Source of the DNA: Coix lacryma-jobi var. lacryma-jobi
Lineage: Eukaryota; Streptophyta; Magnoliopsida; Poales; Poaceae
Direction: 5' to 3'
Assembly: GCA_009763385.1 (NCBI GenBank)
Contig: CM019831.1
Coordinates: 85,905,845-85,969,844, forward strand
DNA: 64,000 nucleotides
The notes beneath the pieces were generated by a model. That model was not told the DNA's origin. It did not search any database and saw only the letters and a program-made list of their open reading frames with translations. Position 1 is the first letter of the stretch. Each line of letters opens with the position of its first letter. This document shows positions 1 through 12,600 of this stretch, piece by piece. Both the position numbers and the translations under genes were made by a program.

Positions 1-1220
1 AAACTCACGCGAGAGGGCCATTTTTCCAACTGATGCACCGAAAAACTCATAGTTGAATTTTTCGCAACGGACGCACCCAATCATCTTCGTTTGACCCAAA
101 CTCATGTTTCGTTGGTTTTTGGCACTTTTATTCCCATCGGAACGGTGCCGCAAAACTCGCGTCGGTGGGCCGTTTTTCCCACTGATGCACCCAAAAACTG
201 ACAGTTCAGTTTTTCGCAACGGACGCACCCAATCATCTCAGTTTGACCCAAAACTCATGTTTGGTCGGTTATTGGCACTTTTGTTACCAACGAAACGGTG
301 CCGCAAAACTCACGCGAGATGGTCGTTTTCCCACTGATGCACCGAAAAACTCACGGTCGAACTATTCGCAACCGACGCACCCAATCATCTCCGTTTGACC
401 CAAAACTCATGTTTGGTGTGTTTTTGGTACATTCATTTCCATTAGAACAGTGCCACAAAACTCATGCGAGAGGGCCATTTCTCCAATTGATGCACCAAAA
501 AACTCGTAGTGGAATTTTTCGCAACGGACGCACCCAATCATCTCTGTTTGACACAAAACTCATGTTTGGTTTTGTTTTCGGCACTTTTATTCCCATCGGA
601 ACGGTGCCGCAAAACTCGCGTCGGTGGGCTGTTTTTCCCACTGATGCACTGAAAAACTCGCAGTTCAATTTTTCGCAAAGGACGCACCCAATCATCTCAG
701 TTTCACCCAAAACTCATGTTTGGTGGGTTATTGGCACTTTTGTTACCGACGAAACGTTGCCGCAAAACTCACGCGAGATGGCCGTTTTCCCACTGATGCA
801 CCAAAAAACTCGTGGTTGAACTTTTCGCAACGGACGCACCCAATCATCTCCGTTTGACCCAAACTCATGTTTGGTTGGTTTTTGGCACTTTCATTTCTGA
901 CGGAACGGTGCCGCAAAACTCGCGCGAGAGGGCCATTTTTCCCACTGATGCACCAAAAAACTCGCGGTTGATTTTTTTCACAACGGACGCACCCAATCTT
1001 CTCAGTTTGACCCAAAACTCATGTTTGGTGTGTTTTTGGCACTTTTATTTCTGACGGAACGGTGCCACAAAACTCGCGCGAGAGGGCCGTTCTTCCCACT
1101 GATGCACCGAAAAAATCGCGGTTGGACTTTTCACAACGGACGCACCCAATCATCTCCGTTTGACCGAAAACTCATGTTTGGTGTGTTTTTGGCACTTTTA
1201 TTCCCATCGGAACGGTGCCG
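1..1220 (+). repeat. 1,983-bp-offset internal repeat, left member
   Basis: Bases 1-1,220 match 1,984-3,203. The rare ATGTTTCGTTGG occurs at 104 and 2,087, and CAACTRATGCACCG and ATCTTCGTTTGACC sit at matching places. The offset corresponds to 13 monomers. The match runs off the left window edge, so the array continues leftward with similar sequence. Confidence 0.8.
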
Positions 1221-1983
1221 CAAAACTCGCGCCGGAGGGCCGTTTTTTACACTGATGCACCGAAAAACTCGCAGTTCAATTTTTCGCAACGGACGCACCC
1301 AATCATCTCAGTTTGACCCAAAACTCATGTTTGGTGGGTTATTGGCACTTTTGTTACCGACGAAACGGTGCCGCAAAACTCACGCGAGATGGCCATTATC
1401 CCACTGATGCACCAAAAAACTCGTAGTTGAACTTTTCGCAACCGACGCACCCAATCATCTCTGTTTGACCCAAAACTCATGTTTATTGGGTTTTTGGCAC
1501 TTTCATTTCCCTCAGAACGGTACCGCAAAACTCACGCGAGACGACCATTTTTCCCACTGATGCACCGAAAAACTCATAGTTGAATTTTTCGCAACGGACG
1601 CACCCAATCATCTCGGTTTGACCCAAACTCATGTTTGATTGGTTATGGCACTTTTGTTACCGACGAAACGGTGCCGCAAAACACACGCGAGATGGTCGTT
1701 TTCCCACTGATGCACCGAAAAACTCGCGGTTGAACTTTTCGCAACCGACGCACCCAATCATCTCCGTTTGACCGAAACCCATGTTTGGTGGGTTTTTGGC
1801 ACTTTCATTTTCCTCGAAACGGTGCCGCAAAACTCACACGAGAGGGCCATTTTTCCCACTGATGCACCAAAAAACTCGTGGTTGAACTTTTCGCAACCGA
1901 CGCACCCAACCATCTCCGTTTGACCCAAAACTCATGTTTGGTGGGTTTTTGGGACTTTCATTTCCCTCGGAATGGTGCCGCAA

Positions 1984-3203
1984 AACTCACGCGAGAGGGC
2001 CATTTTTCCAACTAATGCACCGAAAAACTCATAGTTGAATTTTTTGCAACGGACGCACTCAATCATCTTCGTTTGACCCAAACTCATGTTTCGTTGGTTT
2101 TTGGCACTTTTATTCCCATCGGAACGGTGCCGCAAAACTCGCGTCGGTGGGGCCGTTTTTTCCACTGATGCACTGAAAAACTCGCAGTTTAATTTTTCGC
2201 AGCGGACGCACCCAATCATCTCAGTTTGACCCAAAACTCATGTTTGGTCGGTTATTGGCACTTTTGTTACCGACAAAACGGTGCCGCAAAACTCACGCGA
2301 GATGGTCGTTTTCCCACTGATGCACCGAAAAACTCGCGGTTGAACTTTTTGCAACCGACGCACCCAATCATCTCCGTTTGACCCAAAACTCATGTTTGGT
2401 GTGTTTTTGGTACATTCATCTCCCTTAGAACGGTGCCACAAAACTCATGCGAGAGGGCCATTTTTCCAATTGATGCACCAAAAAACTCGTAGTGGAATTT
2501 TTCGCAACGGACGCACCCAATCATCTTTGTTTGCCCCAAAACTCATGTTTGGTTTTGTTTTCGGCACTTTTATTCCCATCGGAACGGTGCCGCGAAACTC
2601 GCGTCGGTGGGCTGTTTTTCCCACTGATGCACTGAAAAACTCGCAGTTCAATTTTTCGCAAAGGACGCACCCAATCATCTCAGTTTCACCCAAAACTCAT
2701 GTTTGGTGGGTTATTGGCACTTTTGTTACCAACGAAACGTTGCCACAAAACTCACGCGAGATGGCCGTTTTCCCACTGATGCACCAAAAAACTCGTGGTT
2801 GAACTTTTCGCAACGGACGCACCCAATCATCTCCGTTTGACCCAAACTCATGTTTGGTTGGTTTTTGGCACTTTCATTTCTGACGGAACGGTGCCGCAAA
2901 ACTCGCGCGAGAGGGCCGTTTTTCCCACTGATGCACCAAAAAACTCGCGGTTGATTTTTTTCGCAACGGACGCTCCCAATCTTCTCAGTTTGACCCAAAA
3001 CTCATGTTTGGTGTGTTTTTGGCACTTTTATTTCTGACGGAACGGTGCCACAAAACTCGCGCGAGAGGGCCGTTCTTCTCACTGATGCACCGAAAAAATC
3101 GCGGTTGGACTTTTCACAACGGACGCACCCAATCATCTCCGTTTGACCGAAAACTCATGTTTGGTGTGTTTTTGGGACTTTTATTCCCATCGGAACGGTG
3201 CCG
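1984..3203 (+). repeat. 1,983-bp-offset internal repeat, right member
   Basis: This is the partner of 1-1,220. Part of it (about 2,240-3,340) matches again at an offset of 1,529 bp (about 3,769-4,870, 10 monomers), so several duplication events are layered here. Confidence 0.78.
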
Positions 3204-3309
3204 CAAAACTCGTGTCGGTGGGACGTTTTTCCCACTGATGCACTAAAAAACTCGCAGTTCAATCTTTCACAACGGACGCACCCAATCATCTCAGTTTGAC
3301 CCAAAACTC

Positions 3310-4227
3310 ATGTTTGGTCGCTTATTGGCACTTTTGTTACCGACGAAACGGTGCCGCAGAACTCACGCGAGATGGTCGTCTTCCCACTGATGCACCGAAA
3401 AACTCGCGGTTGAACTTTTCGCAACCGACGCACCCAATTATCTCCGTTTGACCCAAAACTCATGTTTGGTGGGTTTTTGGTACATTCATTTCCCTTAGAA
3501 CGGTGCCACAAAACTCATGCGAGAGGGCCATTTTTCCCATTGATGCACCGAAAAACTCGTAGTGGAATTTTTCGCAACGGACGCACCCAATCATCTCTGT
3601 TTGACCCAAAACTCATGTTTGGTTTTGTTTTTGGCACTTTTATTCCCATCGGAACGGTGCCGCAAAACTCGCGTCGGTGGGACATTTTTCCCACTGATGC
3701 ACTAAAAAACTCGCAGTTCAATTTTTCACAACGGACGCACCCAATCATCTCAGTTTGACCCAAAACTCATGTTTGGTCGGTTATTGGCACTTTTGTTACC
3801 GACGAAACGGTGCCGCAAAACTCACGCGAGATGGTCATTTTCCCACTGATGCACCGAAAAACTCGCGGTTGAACTTTTCGCAACCGACGCACCCAATCAT
3901 CTCCGTTTGACCCAAAACTCATGTTTGGTGAGTTTTTGGTACATTCATTTCCCTTAGAACGGTGCCACAAAACTTATGCGAGAGGGCCATTTTTCCCATT
4001 GATGCACCGAAAAACTCGTAGTGGAATTTTTCGCAACGGACGCACCCAATCATCTCTGTTTGACCCAAAACTCATGTTTGGTTTTGTTTTTGGCACTTTT
4101 ATTCCCATCGGAACGGTGCCGCGAAACTCGCGTCGGTGGGCCGTTTTTCCCACTGATGCACTGAAAAACTCGCAGTTCAATTTTTCGCAAAGGACGCACC
4201 CAATCATCTCAGTTTCACCCAAAACTC
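3310..4227 (+). repeat. Tandem A-B-C trimer duplication, 2 x 459 bp
   Basis: The B-C-A trimer 3,310-3,768 is repeated at 3,769-4,227. Each copy contains GGTACATTCATTTCCCTTAG followed by GGTTTTGTTTTTGGC. The same arrangement recurs at 8,194-9,111 and in the second HOR-1 copy. This is the clearest view of the basic three-monomer unit. Confidence 0.8.
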
Positions 4228-4949
4228 ATGTTTGGTGGGTTATTGGCACTTTGGTTACCGACGAAACGTTGCCCCAAAACTCACGCGAGATGGCCGTTTT
4301 CCCACTGATGCACCAAAAAACTCGTGGTTGAACTTTTCGCAACGGACGCACCCAATCATCTCCGTTTGACCCAAACTCATGTTTAGTTGGTTTTTGGAAC
4401 TTTCATTTCTGACGGAATGGTGCCGCAAAACTCGCGCGAGAGGGCCATTTTTCCCACTGATGCACCAAAAAACTCGCGGTTGATTTTTTCGCAATGGACG
4501 CACCCAATCTTCTCAGTTTGACTCAAAACTCATGTTTGGTGTGTTTTTGGCACTTTTATTTCTGACGGAACGGTGCCACAAAACTCGCGCGAGAGGGCCG
4601 TTCTTCCCACGGATGCACCGAAAAAATCACGGTTGGAATTTTCGCAACGGACGCACCCAATCATCTCCGTTTGACTGAAAACTCATGTTTGGTGTGTTTT
4701 TGGCACTTTTATTCCCATCGGAACGGTGCCGCAAAACTCGCGTCGGTGGAACGTTTTTCCCACTAATGCACTAAAAAACTCGCTGTTCAATTTTTCGCAA
4801 CGGACGCACCCATTCATCTCAGTTTGACCCAAAACTCATGTTTGGTCGGTTATTGGCACTTTTGTTACCGACGAAACGGTGCCGCAAAACTCACACGAGA
4901 TGGTCATTTTCCCACTGATGCACCGAAAAACTCGCGGTTGAACTTTTCG

Positions 4950-5330
4950 CAACGGACGCACCCAATCATCTTCGTTTGACCCAAACTCATGTTTGGTTGG
5001 TTTTTTGCACTTTTATTCCCGTCGGAACGGTGCCGCAAAACTCGCGACAGTGGGCCGTTTTTCCCACTGATGCACCGAAAAACTCGCAGTTCAATTTTTC
5101 GCAACGGACGCACCCAATCATCTCAGTTTGACGCAAAACTCATGTTTGGTGGGTTGTTGGCACTTTTGTTACTGACGAATCGGTGCCGCAAAACTCACGC
5201 GAGATGGCCATTTTCCCACTAATGCACCAAAAAACTCGTAGTTGTACTTTTCACAACCGACGCACCCAATCATCTCTGTTTGTCCCAAAACTCATGTTTA
5301 TTGGGGTTTTGGCACTTTCATTTCCCTCAG
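4950..5330 (+). repeat. 2,289-bp-offset repeat, left member
   Basis: This segment, marked by CGCGACAGTGGGCC and ATGTTTATTGGGGTTTTGGC, recurs at about 7,239-7,619 (15 monomers away). After an unlike monomer the match resumes at 5,751 and 8,041 (GGTCTATTTTTGGCAC). The interruption shows monomer-scale replacement inside a longer duplication. Confidence 0.7.
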
Positions 5331-8193
5331 AACGGTGCCGCAAAACTCATGCGAGAGGGCCATTTTTCCCACTGATGCACCGAAAAACTCAAAGTTGAAT
5401 TTTTCGCAACGGACGCACCCAATCATATCCGTTTGACCCAAACTCATGTTTGGTTGGTTTTTGGCACTTTTATTTCCGTCAGAACGGTGCCGCAAAACTC
5501 GCGCCGGTGGGCCGTTTTTCCCACTAATGCACCGAAAAACTCGCAGTTCAATTTTTTGCAACGGACACACCCAATCGTCTCAGTTTGACCCAAAACTCAT
5601 GTTTGGTGGGTTATTGCACTTTTGTTTCCGATGAAACGGTGCTGCAAAACTCACGTGAGATGGCCGTTTTTCCCACTGATGCACCAAAAATCTCACGGTT
5701 GAATTTTGCACAACGGACGCACCCAATCATCTCCGTTTGACCCAAAACTCATGTTTGGTCTATTTTTGGCACTTTTATTTCAATCGGAACGGTGCCGCAA
5801 AACTCGCATCGGTGGGCCGTTTTTCCCACTAATGCACCGAAAAACTGACAGTTCAGGTTTTCGCAACGGACACACCCAATCATCTCAGTTTGACCCAAAA
5901 CTCATGTTTGGTGGGTTATTGGCACATTTGTTACCGACGAAACGGTGCCGCAAAACTCACGCGAGATGGCCGTTTTCCCACTGATGCACAGAAAAACTCG
6001 CGGTTGAACTTTTCGCAACCGACGCACCCAATCGTCTCCGTTTGACCCAAAACTCATGTATGGTGGGTTTTTGGCACTTTCATTTCCCTAAGAACGGTTC
6101 CACAAAACTCATGCGAGAGGGCCATTTTTCCCACTGATGCACCGAAAAACTCGTAGTTGAATTTTTCGCAACGGACGCACCCAATCATCTCAGTTTGACC
6201 CAAAACTCATGTTTGGTGGGTTTTCGGCAATTTCATTTCTAACAGAACGGTGCCGCAAAACTCGCGCGAGAGGGCCATTTTTCCCACTGATGCACCAAAA
6301 AACCCACGGTTGATTTTTTCGCAACGGACGCACCCAATCTTCACAATTTGACCCAAAACTCATGTTTGGTGGGTTTTGGCACTTTTATTTCTGACGGAAC
6401 GGTGCCACAAAACTCGCGCGAGAGGGCCATTCTTCCCACTGATGCACCGAAAAAAATGGCGGTTGGACTTTTCGCAACGGACGCACCCAATCATCTCCGT
6501 TTGACTGAAAACTCATGTTTGGTGTGTTTTTGGCACTTTTATTCCCATCGGAACGGTGCCGCAAAACTCGCGTCGGTGGAACGTTTTTCCCACTGATGCA
6601 CTAAAAAACTTGCAGTTCTATTTTTCGCAACGGACGCACCCAATCATCTCAGTTTGACCCAAAACTCATGTTTGGTCGGTTATTGGCACTTTTGTTACCG
6701 ACGAAACGGTGCCGCAAAACTCACGCGAGATGGTCATTTTCCCACTAATGCACCGAAAAACTCGCGGTTGAACTTTTTGCAGCCGACGCACCCTATCATC
6801 TCTGTTTGACCCAAAACTCATGTTTGGTGAGTTTTTGGTACATTCATTTCCCTTTGAACGGTTCCACAAAACTCACGCGAGAGGGCCATTTTTCCCATTG
6901 ATGCACCGAAAAACTCGTAGTGGAATTTTTCGCAACGGACGCACCCAATCATCTCTATTTGACCCAAAACTCATGTTTGGTTTTGTTTTTGGCACTTTTA
7001 TTCCCATCGGAATGGTGCCGCAAAACTCGCGTCGGTGGGCCGTTTTTCCCACTGATGCAGTGAAAAACTCGCAGTTCAATTTTTCGCAAAGGACGCACCC
7101 AATCATCTCAGTTTCACCAAAAACTCATGTTTGGTGGGTTATTGGAACTTTTGTTACCAACGAAACGGTGCCGCAAAACTCACGCGAGATGGCCATTTTC
7201 CCACTGATGCACCAAAAAACTCGCGGTTGAACTTTTCGCAACGGACGCACCCAATCATCTTCGTTTGACCCAAACTCATGTTTGGTTGGTTTTTGGCACT
7301 TTTATTCCCGTCGGAACGGTGCCGCAAAACTCGCGACAGTGGGCCGTTTTTCACATTGATGCACCGAAAAACTCGCAGTTCAATTTTTCGCAACGGACGC
7401 ACCCAATCATCTCAGTTTGACCCAAAACTCATGTTTGGTGGGTTGTTGGCACTTTTGTTACCGACGAATCGGTGCCGCAAAACTCACGTGAGATGGCCAT
7501 TTTCCCACTGATGCACCAAAAAACTCGTAGTTGTACTTTTCACAACCGACGCACCCAATCATCTCTGTTTGACCCAAAACTCATGTTTATTGGGGTTTTG
7601 GCACTTTCATTTCCCTCGGAACGGTGTCGCAAAACTCATGCGAGAGGGCCATTTTTCCCACTGATGCACCGAAAAACTCATAGTTGAATTTTTCGCAACA
7701 GACGCACCCAATCATCTCCGTTTGACCGAAAACTCATGTTTGGTGTGTTTTTGGCACTTTTATTCCCATCGGAACGGTGCCGCAAAACTCGCGTCGGTGG
7801 GACGTTTTTCCCACTGATGCACTAAAAAACTCGTAGTTCAATTTTTTGCAACGGACACACCCAATCGTCTCAGTTTGACCCAAAACTCATGTTTGGTGGG
7901 TTATTGCACTTTTGTTTCCGATGAAACGGTGCTGCAAAACTCACGTGAGAGGGCCGTTTTTCCCACTGATGCACCGAAAATCTCACGGTTGAATTTTTCA
8001 CAACGGACGCACCCAATCATCTCCGTTTGACCCAAAACTCATGTTTGGTCTATTTTTGGCACTTTTATTTCAATCGGAACGGTGCCGCAAAACTCGCATC
8101 GTTGGGCCGTTTTTCCCACTGATGCACCGAAAAACTGACAGTTCAGGTTTTCGCAACGGACGCACCCAATCATCTCAGTTTGACCCAAAACTC

Positions 8194-9111
8194 ATGTTTG
8201 GTCGGTTATTGGCACATTTGTTACCGACGAAACGGTGCCGCAAAACTCACGCGAGATGGCTGTTTTCCCACTAATGCACAGAAAAACACGCGGTTGAACA
8301 TTTCGCAACCGACGCACCCAATCATCTCCGTTTGACCCAAAACTCATGTTTGGTGGGTTTTTGGTACATTCATTTCCCTTAGAACGGTGCCACAAAACTC
8401 ATGCGAGAGGGCCATTTTTCCCATTGATGCACCAAAAAACTCGTAGTGGAATTTTTCGCAACAGACGCACCCAATCATCTCTGTTTGACCCAAAACTCAT
8501 GTTTGGTTTTGTTTTTGGCACTTTTATTCCCATCGGAACGGCGCCGCAAAACTCGCGTCGGTGGGCTGTTTTTCCCACTGATGCACTGAAAAACTCGCAG
8601 TTCAATTTTTCGCAACGGACGCACCCAATCATCTCAGTTTGACCCAAAACTCATGTTTGGTCGGTTGTTGGCACTTTTGTTACCGACGAAACGGTGCCGC
8701 AAAACTCACGCGAGATGGTCGTTTGCCCACTGATGCACCGTAAAACTCACGGTTGAACTTTTCGCAACCGACGCACCCAATCATCTCTGTTTGACCCAAA
8801 ACTCATGTTTGGTGTGTTTTTGGTACATTCATTTCCCTTAGAACGGTGCCACAAAACTCATGCGAGAGGGCCATTTTTACCATTGATGCACCGAAAAACT
8901 TGTAGTGGAATTTTTGGCAACGGACGCACCCAATCATCTCTGTTTGACCCAAAACTCATGTTTGGTTTTGTTTTTGGCACTTTTATTCCCATCGGAACGG
9001 TGCCGCAAAACTCGCGTCGGTGGGCCGTTTTTCCCACTGATGCACTGAAAAACTCGTAGTTCAATTTTTCGCAAAGGACGCACCGAATCATCTCAGTTTC
9101 ACCCAAAACTC
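8194..9111 (+). repeat. Tandem trimer duplication, 2 x 459 bp
   Basis: Trimers 8,194-8,652 and 8,653-9,111 match each other and lie 4,884 bp downstream of the trimers at 3,310-4,227. The longer segment of about 3,300-4,812 matches about 8,184-9,696 at that same 4,884-bp offset (32 monomers). Confidence 0.78.
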
Positions 9112-9696
9112 ATGTTTGGTGGGTTATTGGCACTTTGGTTACCGACGAAATGTTGCCGCAAAACTCACGCGAGATGGCCGTTTTCCCACTGATGCACCAA
9201 AAAACTCGTGGTTGAACTTTTCTCAACGGACGCACCCAATCATCTCCGTTTGACCCAAACTCATGTTTAGTTGGTTTTTGGCACTTCCATTTCTGACGGA
9301 ATGGTGCCGCAAAACTCGCGCGAGAGGGCCATTTTTCCCACTGATGCACCAAAAAACTCGCGGTTGATTTTTACGCAATGGACGCACCCAATCTTCTCAG
9401 TTTGACTCAAAACTCATGTTTGGTGTGTTTTTGGCACTTTTATTTCTGACCGAACGGTGCCACAAAACTCGCGCGAGAGGGCCGTTCTTCCCACGGATGC
9501 ACCGAAAAAATCACGGTTGGACTTTTCGCAACGGACGCACCCAATCAGCTCCGTTTGACTGAAAACTCATGTTTGGTGTGTTTTTGGCACTTTTATTCCC
9601 ATCGGAACGGTGCCGCAAAACTCGCGTCGGTGGAACGTTTTTCCCACTAATGCACTAAAAAACTCGCTGTTCAATTTTTCGCAACGGACGCACCCA

Positions 9697-12600
9697 ATCA
9701 TCTCAGTTTGACCCAAAACTCATGTTTGGTCGGTTATTGGCACTTTTGTTACCGACGAAACGGTGCCGCAAAACTCACGCGAGATGGTCGTTTTCCCACT
9801 GATGCACCGAAAAACTCACGGTCGAACTATTCGCAACCGACGCACCCAATCATCTCCGTTTGACCCAAAACTCATGTTTGGTTGGTTTTTGGTACATTCA
9901 TTTCCATTAGAACAGTGCCACAAAACTCATGCGAGAGGGCTATTTCTCCAATTGATGCACCAAAAAACTCGTAGTGGAATTTTTCGCAACGGACGCACCC
10001 AATCATCTCTGTTTGACACAAAACTCATGTTTGGTTTTGTTTTCGGCACTTTTATTCCCATCGGAACGGTGCCGCAAAACTCGCGTCGGTGGGCTGTTTT
10101 TCCCACTGATGCACTGAAAAACTCGCAGTTCAATTTTTCGCAAAGGACGCACCCAATCATCTCAGTTTCACCCAAAACTCATGTTTGGTGGGTTATTGGC
10201 ACTTTTGTTACCGACGAAACGTTGCCGCAAAACTCACGCGAGATGGCCGTTTTCCCACTGATGCACCAAAAAACTCGTGGTTGAACTTTTCGCAACGGAC
10301 GCACCCAATCATCTCCGTTTGACCCAAACTCATGTTTGGTTGGTTTTTGGCACTTTCATTTCTGACGGAACGGTGCCGCAAAACTCGCGCGAGAGGGCCA
10401 TTTTTCCCACTGATGCACCAAAAAACTCGCGGTTGATTTTTTTCACAACGGACGCACCCAATCTTCTCAGTTTGACCCAAAACTCATGTTTGGTGTGTTT
10501 TTGGCACTTTTATTTCTGACGGAACGGTGCCACAAAACTCGCGCGAGAGGGCCGTTCTTCCCACTGATGCACCGAAAAAATCGCGGTTGGACTTTTCACA
10601 ACGGACGCACCCAATCATCTCCGTTTGACCGAAAACTCATGTTTGGTGTGTTTTTGGCGCTTTTATTCCCATCGGAACGGTGCCGCAAAACTCGCGCCGG
10701 AGGGCCGTTTTTTACACTGATGCACCGAAAAACTCGCAGTTCAATTTTTCGCAACGGACGCACCCAATCATCTCAGTTTGACCCAAAACTCATGTTTGGT
10801 GGGTTATTGGCACTTTTGTTACCAACGAAACGGTGCCGCAAAACTCACGCGAGATGGCCATTATCCCACTGATGCACCAAAAAACTCGTAGTTGAACTTT
10901 TCGCAACCGACGCACCCAATCATCTCTGTTTGACCCAAAACTCATGTTTATTGGGTTTTTGGCACTTTCATTTCCCTCAGAACGGTACCGCAAAACTCAC
11001 GCGAGACGACCATTTTTCCCACTGATGCACCGAAAAACTCATAGTTGAATTTTTCGCAACGGACGCACCCAATCATCTCGGTTTGACCCAAACTCATGTT
11101 TGATTGGTTATGGCACTTTTGTTACCGACGAAACGGTGCCGCAAAACACACGCGAGATGGTCGTTTTCCCACTGATGCACCGAAAAACTCGCGGTTGAAC
11201 TTTTCGCAACCGACGCACCCAATCATCTCCGTTTGACCGAAACCCATGTTTGGTGGGTTTTTGGCACTTTCATTTTCCTCGAAACGGTGCCGCAAAACTC
11301 ACACGAGAGGGCCATTTTTCCCACTGATGCACCAAAAAACTCGTGGTTGAACTTTTCGCAACCGACGCACCCAACCATCTCCGTTTGACCCAAAACTCAT
11401 GTTTGGTGGGTTTTTGGGACTTTCATTTCCCTCGGAATGGTGCCGCAAAACTCACGCGAGAGGGCCATTTTTCCAACTAATGCACCGAAAAACTCATAGT
11501 TGAATTTTTCGCAACGGACGCACTCAATCATCTTCGTTTGACCCAAACTCATGTTTCGTTGGTTTTTGGCACTTTTATTCCCATCGGAACGGTGCCGCAA
11601 AACTCGCGTCGGTGGGCCGTTTTTTCCACTGATGCACTGAAAAACTCGCAGTTTAATTTTTCGCAGCGGACGCACCCAATCATCTCAGTTTGACCCAAAA
11701 CTCATGTTTGGTCGGTTATTGGCACTTTTGTTACCGACAAAACGGTGCCGCAAAACTCACGCGAGATGGTCGTTTTCCCACTGATGCACCGAAAAACTCG
11801 CGGTTGAACTTTTTGCAACCGACGCACCCAATCATCTCCGTTTGACCCAAAACTCATGTTTGGTGTGTTTTTGGTACATTCATCTCCCTTAGAACGGTGC
11901 CACAAAACTCATGCGAGAGGGCCATTTTTCCAATTGATGCACCAAAAAACTCGTAGTGGAATTTTTCGCAACGGACGCACCCAATCATCTTTGTTTGCCC
12001 CAAAACTCATGTTTGGTTTTGTTTTCGGCACTTTTATTCCCATCGGAACGGTGCCGCGAAACTCGCGTCGGTGGGCTGTTTTTCCCACTGATGCACTGAA
12101 AAACTCGCAGTTCAATTTTTCGCAAAGGACGCACCCAATCATCTCAGTTTCACCCAAAACTCATGTTTGGTGGGTTATTGGCACTTTTGTTACCAACGAA
12201 ACGTTGCCACAAAACTCACGCGAGATGGCCGTTTTCCCACTGATGCACCAAAAAACTCGTGGTTGAACTTTTCGCAACGGACGCACCCAATCATCTCCGT
12301 TTGACCCAAACTCATGTTTGGTTGGTTTTTGGCACTTTCATTTCTGACGGAACGGTGCCGCAAAACTCGCGCGAGAGGGCCGTTTTTCCCACTGATGCAC
12401 CAAAAAACTCGCGGTTGATTTTTTTCGCAACGGACGCTCCCAATCTTCTCAGTTTGACCCAAAACTCATGTTTGGTGTGTTTTTGGCACTTTTATTTCTG
12501 ACGGAACGGTGCCACAAAACTCGCGCGAGAGGGCCGTTCTTCTCACTGATGCACCGAAAAAATCGCGGTTGGACTTTTCACAACGGACGCACCCAATCAT

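Larger units (their letters stand above)
232..9696 (+). repeat. HOR-1 copy 1 (~9,465 bp, about 62 monomers)
   Basis: Sequence here recurs at an offset of 9,465 bp, falling to 9,464 bp after a single extra G near 2,150 (GGTGGGGCC here, GGTGGGCC near 11,614). Distinctive strings such as CGGTCGAACTATTCGC (near 351 and 9,816) and ATGTTTGATTGGTTATGGC (near 1,631 and 11,096) confirm the match. Only scattered substitutions separate the copies, for example GGTGTG versus GGTTGG near 414 and 9,880. The left junction lies between about 212 and 290, where upstream sequence stops matching. The choice of start is arbitrary within conserved sequence. Confidence 0.9.

Noticed and set aside
298..819. 173-codon open frame, repeated at 9,763-10,284, and many similar frames of 60-136 codons on both strands
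   Set aside because: The translations are the satellite monomer read in frame, with no start context, domain or codon bias of note. The frames open and close with one-base length changes between monomer families. Equally long frames overlap on the opposite strand.
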